Assembly (NCBI RefSeq): GCF_014385005.1
Contig: NZ_JACRSZ010000025.1
Span: 1-24,983, forward strand
DNA from: Jingyaoa shaoxingensis
GTDB taxonomy: Bacteria; Bacillota; Clostridia; Lachnospirales; Lachnospiraceae
Length of the DNA stretch: 24,983 nucleotides
Direction of reading: 5' to 3'
This document shows, one piece after another, positions 7,471 through 14,741 of this stretch (position 1 is the stretch's first letter; each line of letters starts with the position of its first letter). Position numbers and translations under genes: made by a program. The notes under the pieces were generated by a model. It did not search any database. It was not told the origin of the DNA and saw nothing but the letters and a program-made list of their open reading frames with translations.

Positions 7471-8624
7471 TCCTTAAAGCGGATTCGCTTCGACACACTG
7501 AGCGCCAATGCCATTTCTGCCATCAAAAACACAATGGATGTTCCTCCGTAACTGATAAACGGTAACGTAATACCTGTAGTAGGAATGACATTGGTAACAA
7601 CCGCAATATTCAATACTACCTGTAATGCAATGTGAATAAAAATACCAGACGCAATCAGGGAACCCAGTAAATCCGGTGCATTCTGTGCAATAAAGAACAG
7701 CCTGTACAGCATAAATGCAAACAATATTGTCAGCATAATTGCCCCGAACAGTCCCAGTTCTTCACAGATAATCGTAAAAATCATATCATTCTGGGCTTCC
7801 GGTACATAATCCAGCTTCTGCAGACTGTTTCCCAGGCCTTTACCAAAAAAGCCACCAGAACCAATTGCATACAGTCCCTGCATTACCTGATAACCGCCTA
7901 CACTGGAATTAGCCTCAGGATTCAGCCATACCTGAACTCGCCTCAGACGGAAACTGTCACTGGTCACGCTTCCCTTTACATACCAGACTACTGCAATCGC
8001 CACAACTGCAACCAGAATCACGCCAGCCACAAAAGGTCTGCTATCCGGGAATACAATAAACAGCAGGCCAACGGTGATACCTGCAATAATAATGGCTGTA
8101 CTTAAATTATCCGTAAATACATAAGTCAGGAAAGAGGTCACTCCTCCTGCAATCAATACTGTAAAAAATGCCGGCCATGTCCGCATATTCTTCCCCATTT
8201 TCACAATCAATGTGGGTAAAAACAAGATAATTGCAACCTTTGCCATCTCTGCCGGCTGAAAGGATACCGGTCCGAAATAAATCCATCTCTTGGCACCATT
8301 CAGTTCTGTTCCGATAAACTTTGTCAGAAATAATAGTATATTGGCAATCAGGTATAACCATCCTGCAAAATTCCTAGTCAGTATATGATAATCGATCTGA
8401 GATCCTACAATCACTGCGACCAGGCAAAAAGCACTGATTGCCGCCTGCTTGGTAAAGTAATACATGTCATCTCTGAACTTAATCTGAGCGGAATATGCAC
8501 TGGAACTATACAGCATAATCAGTCCAAAACAGGTCAGCAAAATAACACTGACCAGAAGATTATAATCATAATATTGAAAAACCTGACGAACATTTTTCTT
8601 TATCCCGCGCTTTTTTTTCGCCAT
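7458..8624 (-). CDS. ftsW: FtsW/RodA/SpoVE family peptidoglycan glycosyltransferase
   Basis: A polytopic SEDS-family membrane protein of 388 aa with about 10 transmembrane segments. SEDS proteins polymerise lipid II and work with a partner class B PBP in division (FtsW), elongation (RodA) or spore cortex synthesis (SpoVE). Signatures seen: GAKRWIYFGPVSFQPAEMAK, DNLSTAIII, GGYQVMQGLYAIGSGGFFGKG, EAQNDMIFTIICEELG and the C-terminal TGITLPFISYGGTS. GLGNSLQKLDYVPEAQNDMIF favours FtsW/SpoVE over RodA. The ATG at 8624 is preceded by AAGGGG; an in-frame ATG at 8639 is possible but has a weaker ribosome site. No division or wall genes are adjacent, so its exact subfamily (FtsW versus SpoVE) is not settled. 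Confidence 0.9.
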   Translation of the reverse strand: MAKKKRGIKKNVRQVFQYYDYNLLVSVILLTCFGLIMLYSSSAYSAQIKFRDDMYYFTKQAAISAFCLVAVIVGSQIDYHILTRNFAGWLYLIANILLFLTKFIGTELNGAKRWIYFGPVSFQPAEMAKVAIILFLPTLIVKMGKNMRTWPAFFTVLIAGGVTSFLTYVFTDNLSTAIIIAGITVGLLFIVFPDSRPFVAGVILVAVVAIAVVWYVKGSVTSDSFRLRRVQVWLNPEANSSVGGYQVMQGLYAIGSGGFFGKGLGNSLQKLDYVPEAQNDMIFTIICEELGLFGAIMLTILFAFMLYRLFFIAQNAPDLLGSLIASGIFIHIALQVVLNIAVVTNVIPTTGITLPFISYGGTSIVFLMAEMALALSVSKRIRFKDQEA

Positions 8625-8681
8625 TGAACGCCCCTTCATCTCTCTTTTTCACTCTTCTATCTTTTATTCATCACTTTTATA

Positions 8682-8710
8682 AGGATAACATCAGACCCGT
8701 GTTTATGCAA
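8682..8710 (-). promoter_or_regulatory. Candidate promoter for ftsW
   Basis: On the minus strand TTGCAT (8710-8705), a 17-base spacer and TATCCT (8687-8682) fit a moderate sigma-A promoter about 58 bases before the chosen ftsW start. Both boxes deviate from consensus. Confidence 0.35.
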
Positions 8711-8745
8711 GTTTTTTTCAAAAACCCTCCCTATATTTCCTGTAT

Positions 8746-8772
8746 AAAAAAGGTATTCGTAATCCCTTTTTT
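8746..8772 (-). terminator. Terminator after the holin-endolysin pair
   Basis: AAAAAAGG (8746-8753) pairs with CCTTTTTT (8765-8772) around an 11-base loop, giving A and T tracts on both sides. It lies 13 bases past the endolysin stop and could also work on the plus strand. Confidence 0.7.
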
Positions 8773-8785
8773 ACACTGTATATAT

Positions 8786-9577
8786 TTAATCTGACACTTT
8801 CAGATACCGTGTGGAACAATATCCTTTTAGGTCCTCATATACTACATAAAGCCATTTGATCTGTTCTGGCGTTTCATTGTAATAACCATCACAATGTATT
8901 TTTTTCCCGGCAGGAACTACTATGATTCCAGTTTTTTCCTTTCCGGCTCCGGTTCGCATCCACAGATCTGTGATGGTTTCGTATGTTCCTTCTGTTTTTT
9001 CATCATAGAACAGAGCATCCTCTGCCGATAACTCATTGTTTTCACTTATTTCCGGTATTTTGGAATCTGCTTCTTTTTTACTGTAATGTGGAAGCGCAAA
9101 TCCCCTGATGTATCCCCATCCAAATGGAACGATTCTTCTGCCAACAATACCGCCTTGAGTGTTTCCTTCTATTACTGTCATGGTTCGGTTCTTCTTATCA
9201 ACAATTTCTATCATCCCAATATGATCACTATATGCATTATTGGGCTGTGTACTTTTACGCCAACTGTATACAATAATATCCCCCGGCTGTGGAACGATTC
9301 GGCCATCTTCTTTCCAGATTCCTTTTTTGCGGAATTTGCTGACATGTTCCTCTACCCCGCATTCAATTCCACCGATCAGATCTACGGCATTTAACTTTAT
9401 AAAAACAGCTGATACCGCTCCATCGCAATAATCATCTGTATAAGTCAGACGGTACCCTCTGGGCTGTGGAAGATAACTGTTGTAAATATCTACGATAGGC
9501 TTATGCGTTCCTTTTTTGCGGCTCATACCAAGCCAGCTTCTAAACACATCTATTGCCTGCTGCGCTGTAATAGCCAT
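8786..9577 (-). CDS. Phage-type CHAP-domain endolysin with C-terminal SH3-like domain
   Basis: A protein of 263 aa. The N-terminal half is a CHAP (Cys/His amidase/peptidase) domain: catalytic Cys ~51 in DDYCDGAVSAVF, His ~119 in YSDHIGMIEIV, and an acidic residue in VIEGN ~137. The GD in QPGDIIVY is also typical. A linker of ~30 residues leads to a C-terminal SH3-like wall-binding segment (~195-263; TYETITDLWMRTGAG...STRYLKV). There is no signal peptide, as expected for an endolysin released by a holin. The start at 9577 has AAGGAG upstream, inside the holin gene, and the holin TGA is separated from this ATG by one base, so translation is probably coupled. It cleaves peptidoglycan stem or cross-bridge bonds; the exact bond cannot be read from sequence. 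Confidence 0.87.
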   Translation of the reverse strand: MAITAQQAIDVFRSWLGMSRKKGTHKPIVDIYNSYLPQPRGYRLTYTDDYCDGAVSAVFIKLNAVDLIGGIECGVEEHVSKFRKKGIWKEDGRIVPQPGDIIVYSWRKSTQPNNAYSDHIGMIEIVDKKNRTMTVIEGNTQGGIVGRRIVPFGWGYIRGFALPHYSKKEADSKIPEISENNELSAEDALFYDEKTEGTYETITDLWMRTGAGKEKTGIIVVPAGKKIHCDGYYNETPEQIKWLYVVYEDLKGYCSTRYLKVSD

Positions 9578-9578
9578 A

Positions 9579-9869
9579 TCAAGATTCTCCTTCTGAATTT
9601 TTTTTGCACTCTTTGTGCAGGAAATTGCGAAGCATTTCATAAAATCCCGTAGAAGCCAAACCGCTGATCATCCCACCCAGAATGCTTTCCGCTGAGATCG
9701 CATTGGGATAATTCATAATAATTGAAATTCCTGTTCCCAGAGTCAGGGCTGCCAGTGGAATATAGCGGTTTGGAAAACGACGAAAAGCGGTTTTGAGCAC
9801 GTACCCAACCAGCAGACAAATTCCCAAAATCAGAGGATTAATATATCCCATGATATAGTTCAGATCCAT
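9579..9869 (-). CDS. Phage holin, A118/Hol118-like
   Basis: A protein of 96 aa with three hydrophobic stretches (about residues 8-26, 36-53 and 60-78) and a short charged C-terminal tail (LHKECKKNSEGES). Size, topology and the NPLILGICLLVGYVLK opening match the phage holin families that accompany endolysins in Listeria A118-like and clostridial phages. It would form membrane lesions that let the adjacent endolysin reach the wall. GAGGAAAG lies upstream of the ATG. No capsid, tail or integrase gene is nearby. The family call is by pattern; another small phage membrane protein is possible. Confidence 0.75.
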   Translation of the reverse strand: MDLNYIMGYINPLILGICLLVGYVLKTAFRRFPNRYIPLAALTLGTGISIIMNYPNAISAESILGGMISGLASTGFYEMLRNFLHKECKKNSEGES

Positions 9870-9927
9870 GTTCTTTCCTCATCTTTCTACTAAAAATTCA
9901 CATTATTATTTTATGCTTGATGGTAAA

Positions 9928-9960
9928 ACCGGTTCCCCTGTAAGTAGGAACCGGTCTTTT
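9928..9960 (-). terminator. Terminator after cotJC
   Basis: ACCGGTTCC (9928-9936) and GGAACCGGT (9947-9955) form a perfect 9-bp GC-rich stem with a 10-base loop. The minus strand continues with TTTT after the stem, and the plus strand with CTTTT. It lies between the cotJC stop and the holin start, separating the spore operon from the lysis pair. Confidence 0.65.
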
Positions 9961-9995
9961 GATCCTCCTATTTATCCCATTATCACATGTTCTGA

Positions 9996-10637
9996 TTACT
10001 GCTGTTTACAGTTACTGCTATTCGGAAGACAGGTCACAGGTTCGTCAAATGCCGGATTGTATCCATAGAAGTTTCTGGAATCCAAGTCATCCTGAATCAT
10101 GCGCAAAGCTTCACCGAATCTCTGGTAATGAACCACTTCTCTTGCACGCAGGAAACGTATCGGATCTGCTATTTCCGGTATGTTTCCAACTACACGCAGG
10201 ATATTATCGTATGTGCTTCGAGCCTTCTGTTCTGCTGCCATATCTTCATGAAGATCAGTAATCGGATCTCCCTTAGACTGAAATTCACAGGCATTAAATG
10301 GAACACCTCCCGCAGCCTGCGGCCATACAGCTACCGTATGGTCAATATAATATGGTCCAAATCCGGATTTTTCGATTTCTTCCATAGAAAGATTACGGGT
10401 CAACTGATGAACAATGGTTGAAACCATTTCCAGATGCGCAAGTTCTTCAGTTCCAATATCTGTCAGCAAACCACATACTCTTCGGTCTGACATCGTAAAC
10501 CTTTGTGAAAGATATCGCATGGATGCTCCGATTTCACCATCTGGGCCTCCATACTGACTCATGATAAAGGTTGCGATCTTTGCATTTGGAGTCGTAATCT
10601 TTATCGGGTATTGCAGTCTCTTTTCATAGTTCCACAT
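9996..10637 (-). CDS. cotJC: Spore coat protein CotJC, manganese-catalase family
   Basis: A di-manganese catalase-like ferritin-fold protein of 213 aa found in the spore coat. MWNYEKRLQYPIKI is the standard CotJC opening. Metal-ligand motifs IGTEELAHLEM, DMAAEQKAR and REVVHYQRFGEAL supply the Glu and His residues typical of manganese catalases. The ATG at 10637 is chosen over upstream in-frame Met codons because AAGGGGG is 9 bases before it and homologues start with MW. Its first 37 bases overlap the end of cotJB in another frame, suggesting coupled translation. It ends in a short Ser/Asn/Cys-rich tail. Confidence 0.94.
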   Translation of the reverse strand: MWNYEKRLQYPIKITTPNAKIATFIMSQYGGPDGEIGASMRYLSQRFTMSDRRVCGLLTDIGTEELAHLEMVSTIVHQLTRNLSMEEIEKSGFGPYYIDHTVAVWPQAAGGVPFNACEFQSKGDPITDLHEDMAAEQKARSTYDNILRVVGNIPEIADPIRFLRAREVVHYQRFGEALRMIQDDLDSRNFYGYNPAFDEPVTCLPNSSNCKQQ

Positions 10638-10933
10638 GAACAACATCCCCCTTTCCCTGTGATTTCCCATGGCCATGGCTGAAGAATCCAGTTCCATGAA
10701 CTGTCTTGTGAGACTTCCATGCTGTCAATGGTCAGTGGTTCAAATCTTCTGGAATATACTGCCACGGCGGCATTCCTCTGTCGGGTAAACTGCTCTGCAT
10801 ACTGTAGCGCCTTACAATCATAAGGATGGGTATCCAGGTACAATAAGAGGTCATCCAGTGCAAAACTAACTTCGTTAATACAATTCATCAGTTGTGTCTG
10901 TGTCATAGATTCGAAGGAAGCATACTGATTCAT
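10601..10933 (-). CDS. cotJB: Spore coat protein CotJB
   Basis: A protein of 110 aa and the middle gene of cotJABC. Family features are INEVSFALDDLLLYLDTHP (N-terminal helix and conserved HP), ALQYAEQFTRQRNAAVAVY and the near C-terminal SSWNWILQPWPWE. It overlaps cotJA by 4 bases (ATGA) and runs 37 bases into cotJC. The C-terminal ~20 residues after WPWE come from this overlap and are somewhat longer than I would expect for the family. CotJB is needed for coat assembly with CotJA and CotJC. Confidence 0.92.
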   Translation of the reverse strand: MNQYASFESMTQTQLMNCINEVSFALDDLLLYLDTHPYDCKALQYAEQFTRQRNAAVAVYSRRFEPLTIDSMEVSQDSSWNWILQPWPWEITGKGGCCSCGTMKRDCNTR

Positions 10934-11127
10934 GCGCAGCCTCCTCTCCGTCCACAGAACGGTTTATCTAGTTCCGGGAAAATGGTGCCTCTGGATAAAC
11001 CTTCGCGGAAATCATAGATCGTATGAAAAGACTGCCACGGAACATATGCCATGGCGATCGGAAAAGAAGCCAATGGATCAGAATGGCACATCTGAACAGG
11101 TTGATTGTTACGACATGTTGATCTCAT
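10930..11127 (-). CDS. cotJA: Spore coat associated protein CotJA
   Basis: A protein of 65 aa. The motif AMAYVPWQSFHTIYD followed by LSRGTIFPELDKPFCG is characteristic of CotJA. AGGAG lies 8 bases upstream of the ATG. It is the first gene of the cotJABC operon, with a four-base overlap onto cotJB. A sporulation-type promoter lies just upstream. The presence of this operon indicates that the host can form spores or descends from a spore former. Confidence 0.92.
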   Translation of the reverse strand: MRSTCRNNQPVQMCHSDPLASFPIAMAYVPWQSFHTIYDFREGLSRGTIFPELDKPFCGRRGGCA

Positions 11128-11153
11128 AGAAACTCCTGATGTTTTTTCACTAT

Positions 11154-11181
11154 TATGGTATGAATAAAATCAGGATTCGTG
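11154..11181 (-). promoter_or_regulatory. Mother-cell sporulation (sigma-E/sigma-K type) promoter of cotJABC
   Basis: On the minus strand CATACCATA (11162-11154) fits the sigma-K -10 pattern CATAnnnTA and is close to the sigma-E pattern CATACAnT. An AC within CACG (11181-11178) lies 16 bases upstream, as expected for a sigma-K -35. In Bacillus subtilis cotJABC is transcribed by sigma-E. A 13-base palindrome GTGCA-TAG-TGCAC (11179-11191) overlaps the -35 side. Which of the two factors is used cannot be decided from sequence. Confidence 0.5.
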
Positions 11182-11197
11182 CATAGTGCACCCACAG

Positions 11198-12553
11198 CTA
11201 TATATTTTGTTGTTCCAACTTTTTCATATGTAAACGATATATCACAAAAATTGTACCTCCGGTAAAAATCCAGGATGCAACGTAGACATTCATCAACATC
11301 TCATATGTTGGGAACATCCTGAATACTGTAACCATCCAGATCATACGAAAAACAACTGTTCCAAGAATCGTAACAATAGACGGTTCCAGAGATTTTCCCA
11401 TTCCACGCATTGCTGCACTCTCCACCTCATAAGTAGCTGTAAGTCCCTCCAGTGAACATACATGTCTCATTCTGATAATTCCAAATGCAGCCACCGATGC
11501 ACTTGTCGTATAAATTCCTACAAAAAATTTATCCCACAGGATAAATACCACACTCAGTATCTCTGTAAATCCCATACCAAATAACATACAAAGCCAGAAA
11601 ATTTTCTTACATCTTTTTATGTTGCCTGCTCCATAATTCTGACTGGTAAAAGTTACTGCCGCCTGAGCAAAAGCTGAAGCAATATCATACGTGAAATATT
11701 CAAAATTTAGAGCAAGAGATGATCCTGCAATCGCAGCTTCTCCGAAACTGTTGATTCCGCTTTGAATAAATACATTAGATATTGAAAATATAGCCCCCTG
11801 TATACCGGCTGGAATTCCAATCATCAGAATCTTTTTCAGATCTTTTTTCTCTATTTTCATTTTATGAAAACGAAACTGAAATTCATCTTCCCTGTGATAA
11901 AGATAAGTCAGAACCATTACTGCACTGACAATATTGGATATCACAGTAGCAATTGCTACCCCGGCAACTCCAAGCTGAAAAACGATCACAAGTATCAGAT
12001 TCAGGATCACATTGATTATTCCTGAAACGATCAGGTAATACATAGGACGTCTTGTATCACCAAAACTTCGTAGTACTGCTGCGCCAAAATTATATACCAA
12101 CATACACGGCAGACTCAGAAAATAGATTCTGATATACAGTAAAGCCACCTGTAACACACTATCCGGGGTTCCAGACAATTCCAGCACACTCCTTGATACC
12201 AGCATCCCAATCACCATCAGCAATATTCCCAAAATCAATCCAAATGTCAGAATCGTATGAATCATAGGATTGATACGCTCTCTCTTCTTCTGTCCAATCA
12301 GATTCGCCAGTACTGCGTTTGGTCCAACAGAAAGTCCCACAATCAGATTCACGAAAATACCCACCAGCGCCACACAGCTTCCTACTGCTGCCAGTGCCGT
12401 ATCTCCTGCAAATCTTCCTACAACTGCCACATCTGCTGAATTAAACAACTGTTGTAAAATGCTGCTGCATGCCAAAGGCAGAGAAAACAGAATCAGTTTT
12501 CCTGCCAATTCTCCACTTAGCATATCCATTTCTTTCGTTTTTTCAGTTTTCAT
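11198..12553 (-). CDS. MATE family multidrug efflux transporter (NorM/DinF-like)
   Basis: A cation-coupled exporter of the MOP superfamily, 451 aa with about 12 membrane segments. Typical MATE features are LPLACSSILQQLFNSADVAVVGRFAG in the first helix pair, GLSVGPNAVLANLIGQ, ILRSFGDTRRP-type motif (AAVLRSFGDTRRPMYY), GIPAGIQGAIFSISN at the start of the second half, and TSQNYGAGNIKR. GGAG lies 5 bases upstream of the ATG and a near-consensus promoter is upstream. Substrates cannot be inferred. It is transcribed toward cotJA but the two are likely separate units. Confidence 0.93.
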   Translation of the reverse strand: MKTEKTKEMDMLSGELAGKLILFSLPLACSSILQQLFNSADVAVVGRFAGDTALAAVGSCVALVGIFVNLIVGLSVGPNAVLANLIGQKKRERINPMIHTILTFGLILGILLMVIGMLVSRSVLELSGTPDSVLQVALLYIRIYFLSLPCMLVYNFGAAVLRSFGDTRRPMYYLIVSGIINVILNLILVIVFQLGVAGVAIATVISNIVSAVMVLTYLYHREDEFQFRFHKMKIEKKDLKKILMIGIPAGIQGAIFSISNVFIQSGINSFGEAAIAGSSLALNFEYFTYDIASAFAQAAVTFTSQNYGAGNIKRCKKIFWLCMLFGMGFTEILSVVFILWDKFFVGIYTTSASVAAFGIIRMRHVCSLEGLTATYEVESAAMRGMGKSLEPSIVTILGTVVFRMIWMVTVFRMFPTYEMLMNVYVASWIFTGGTIFVIYRLHMKKLEQQNI

Positions 12554-12624
12554 TTTATCTCCTGCCTGTAATTTTTCTGAACAATTATCTGGTACACCGC
12601 CCAGTAAATAACTGTACTGGCATT

Positions 12625-12653
12625 ATTATAAAACCTCTTGCGATATATTTCAA
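12625..12653 (-). promoter_or_regulatory. Sigma-A promoter of the MATE gene
   Basis: On the minus strand TTGAAA (12653-12648), exactly 17 bases and TATAAT (12630-12625) give a near-consensus promoter. It lies about 72 bases upstream of the MATE start codon. Confidence 0.75.
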
Positions 12654-12655
12654 AA

Positions 12656-12702
12656 TAAAACAAAAAATACCACAAACCGGCTTTTCACCTGATTTGTGGT
12701 AT
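12656..12702 (-). terminator. Strong terminator after the small HTH gene
   Basis: ATACCACAAA (12667-12676) pairs with TTTGTGGTAT (12693-12702) over 10 bp. On the minus strand the stem is followed by TTTTTTGTTTT. It ends transcription coming from the HTH gene at 12906. The 352-base gap 12554-12905 holds this terminator, the MATE promoter and a short direct repeat; I see no gene in it. Confidence 0.75.
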
Positions 12703-12853
12703 CTTCTTCTACGCTAACTTAGATAAACCTATAATATTCTCAAGGATTCGGATTATTTATTGTAGTTTACGATCTTACACAATTGATTTACTTCTTTACC
12801 CCTATGCCTGTATTTTACTGGTTTTTTTCACATTTGTAAATAGTGTATCGGCC

Positions 12854-12877
12854 AAAAGTGATATTAAAAAGTGATAT
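12854..12877. repeat. Direct repeat AAAAGTGATAT x2
   Basis: AAAAGTGATAT occurs at 12854-12864 and 12867-12877, a 13-base period, about 30 bases downstream of the stop of the small HTH gene. It may be a binding site. No third copy was seen. Confidence 0.5.
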
Positions 12878-12905
12878 CTATAATCCTATCAAACATTGCC
12901 AAATG

Positions 12906-13175
12906 TTATATGAATACTTCTTTCCCGACAATGTTCTTTATAAACTCTTCCTGAGATTCGGACGATACATAATATTCCTTTCCTATTTTATTACCATATC
13001 CCATCTGAAACATGAGTTTCAGAATCCTTAATGCTTTATCACTTTCGCAATGATAAATATCCATAATATCTTTTTTGCAAAGCATTTTCTTATTTTTATC
13101 TTTCAGAGACTGAATGCAGGTTTCAATCATCACATCTTTATTCCTGCATAATTGAACCAGTTCTTCTCTTGTCAT
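12906..13175 (-). CDS. Small helix-turn-helix protein, excisionase-like
   Basis: A protein of 89 aa, very Lys-rich. Residues ~32-60 (LCKKDIMDIYHCESDKALRILKLM) resemble the HTH of excisionase or MerR-like small DNA-binding proteins, in which a KDI...YxCxxxKA pattern is followed by a short basic wing (GYGNKIGKEYYVS). The ribosome site upstream is weak (GAAGAA). It is more AT-rich than the housekeeping genes. It is followed by a strong terminator. No integrase lies beside it, so an excisionase role is only a resemblance; it may instead be a small regulator. Confidence 0.55.
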   Translation of the reverse strand: MTREELVQLCRNKDVMIETCIQSLKDKNKKMLCKKDIMDIYHCESDKALRILKLMFQMGYGNKIGKEYYVSSESQEEFIKNIVGKEVFI

Positions 13176-13234
13176 TTCTTCATAGTTATGAATAAAAATC
13201 CCCCCTGTTCATATTCACATATACTGTATGCAAT

Positions 13235-13270
13235 ATAACAGCCACATACAATTCTGTACATGGCTGCTAT
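13235..13270. repeat. Long imperfect hairpin between the HEPN-like and HTH genes
   Basis: ATAACAGCCACATACA (13235-13250) can fold onto TGTACATGGCTGCTAT (13255-13270): 13 of 16 positions pair around an ATTC loop. The 177-base gap 13176-13352 otherwise shows only AT-rich sequence. The hairpin could end the HEPN-like transcript, though no U-tract follows, or act as an operator for the HTH gene. Confidence 0.4.
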
Positions 13271-13352
13271 AAATCATCCTTCAAATATTTTCTTATCTTT
13301 TCGTATCAATATTACTGTTTCTTCCTATTATAATAAGTTTTCCCGCAGGATA

Positions 13353-14219
13353 TTATACATATGCAATTGCCTTATATACCAAACTCAATGCCTTTCCCTG
13401 TATTTTTTCTACTGCTTCTTCATCAAATTTATCCCCTAGACAATAAGTATATCCCATCTCATCCCAGTCGTGTCCAAATTCTACTTCATAATTAGTGATT
13501 CTGACTCCATATTTAAACATTTCCCTTAACTGATTATGTTCAGCAGGATCTTCGACTTTCTTTCCGTCATTCTTTCTTCTTTCGTTAAACATTTCAAAAT
13601 ATGTCTCAATCTGCCATATATTATTTTCCGTAGTATTAATAAAGCCGGTACATTCAACAAGCATACAGTTATGCAGATTCGTAAGCTGGAAACATTTTAA
13701 CAAAATCAACTCTAACATCTGAAAGTCAATGGGATCTCCGATCATATTGAACGGTACATTATAGGAAAAAAATTCCCGCATATCTCTCAGATTTAAGATG
13801 TACTCTTTCATATTAATATCAAAGAAATTGTTACGTGTATAATAATCACAAAACAAATTCTTTAATTTTTCGTGTGTAACTGTATGAATATTATTATCTA
13901 CATCACTATTGAGAAATAATACTGACCACATGGCATGAAATAAAGAATAATAAGTCAAAAAATAGGTTGCCGAAACACATCCACTAGCATGAGTTGCCTT
14001 TGCTTCTTCAAACAGTATTGCTGACGTTATGATTTCTCTTCTGGCTCTGATTGATCTGTTCGCCATAATAATCGTTTTTACTTCGCAGTCCGTCTTGAAA
14101 TGCTCCCTGTATTTCCGCATCCATTTTACATAATATGCTTCTGCCTCTTTTTCATCTAAACTCTGCTCTAAAAATTCAAATTCACTAATCGTATTCTTCA
14201 TTCTTCCACGAAATTTCAT
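13353..14219 (-). CDS. HEPN-like alpha-helical protein of unknown function
   Basis: A protein of 288 aa with no signal peptide or membrane segment. Residues ~80-157 look like a HEPN domain: an Ala/Tyr/Phe-rich helix (SATYFLTYYSLFHAMWSVLF), then HTVTHEKLKNLFCDYY (112-127), in the place of the HEPN 'SHKG-LF' segment, then LRDMREFFSYNVPF (144-157) in the place of the conserved 'LR..RNDADYD' helix. The catalytic R-x4-6-H of HEPN ribonucleases is not evident, so an inactive or binding version is likely. The C-terminal half is unrecognised. The ATG at 14219 has GGAG 8 bases upstream; a longer start at 14243 has no good ribosome site. The gene is AT-rich and lies in an accessory stretch. HEPN proteins often serve in toxin or defence systems, but no partner nucleotidyltransferase is present here. 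Confidence 0.55.
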   Translation of the reverse strand: MKFRGRMKNTISEFEFLEQSLDEKEAEAYYVKWMRKYREHFKTDCEVKTIIMANRSIRARREIITSAILFEEAKATHASGCVSATYFLTYYSLFHAMWSVLFLNSDVDNNIHTVTHEKLKNLFCDYYTRNNFFDINMKEYILNLRDMREFFSYNVPFNMIGDPIDFQMLELILLKCFQLTNLHNCMLVECTGFINTTENNIWQIETYFEMFNERRKNDGKKVEDPAEHNQLREMFKYGVRITNYEVEFGHDWDEMGYTYCLGDKFDEEAVEKIQGKALSLVYKAIAYV

Positions 14220-14265
14220 CAGTGTTCTCCATTCTATGAACATTTTTGTACATGACTGTCTTTTT

Positions 14266-14499
14266 CTACTTCAATGCTGCTTCATAACGCCCGATATACG
14301 TTGGAACCTGATCTGACAGAAATGCTTCTTCCTGTCTCTGTCCCCTGTACCTCTTCGTATACATGAATATCTTTCCATCCCTGCTTCTGCTGCAAAGCCA
14401 GTAATCCCGTTCCCCGGTTCCTGCGACCTCCTCCCGGACATCCACGTAATACTCCTCTGATACTTTGTACCGTTCTGCTGTTATGATCTGTTTTTCCAC
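14266..14499 (-). CDS. Small hypothetical protein with GTG start
   Basis: A predicted product of 77 aa, charged and Tyr-rich (ERYKVSEEYYVDVREEV, DGKIFMYTKRYRGQRQEE). I do not recognise it. The GTG at 14499 is preferred because GGAGG lies 9 bases before it and an extended -10 promoter lies ~60 bases upstream. The same frame is open up to 14646 but that extension carries a poor, Phe-rich sequence. A second overlapping frame from an ATG at 14548 (MGKIKGQPKEEVEV) could be the true N-terminus if one frameshift separates it from this frame. It ends 47 bases before the HEPN-like gene and may share its transcript. Confidence 0.5.
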   Translation of the reverse strand: MEKQIITAERYKVSEEYYVDVREEVAGTGERDYWLCSRSRDGKIFMYTKRYRGQRQEEAFLSDQVPTYIGRYEAALK

Positions 14500-14556
14500 T
14501 TTGGCAAACCTCCACTTCCTCTTTTGGCTGCCCCTTAATTTTCCCCATTGCAGTCT

Positions 14557-14565
14557 ATCATACCA
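14557..14565 (-). promoter_or_regulatory. Extended -10 promoter upstream of the small GTG-start gene
   Basis: On the minus strand TGGTATGAT (14565-14557) is a TGn extended -10 with TATGAT. No good -35 is present, as is usual for extended -10 promoters. The rest of 14500-14741 holds no gene that I can support, apart from the lysine-rich frame described with the broken DtxR gene. Confidence 0.4.
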
Positions 14566-14741
14566 TGAAAACAAAAAAAGGAAAGTATTGACTTTTTTCC
14601 GAAATTGTCGTATGAACTGCAAAATGCCAAATGGCTGCACTTTCATAAACTTAAATTATATCTTTCGTCATTTTTTAAGATAGTTTTTACAGGCAGTCCC
14701 TTTCACCTTATCAGAGCTGTCTGTATTTTTACTTGTTTCTT

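Noticed and set aside
14282..14548. A frame starting MGKIKGQPKEEVEV
   Set aside because: It has no ribosome site and its downstream part overlaps the GTG-start gene in another frame; it is noted there as a possible frameshifted N-terminus.
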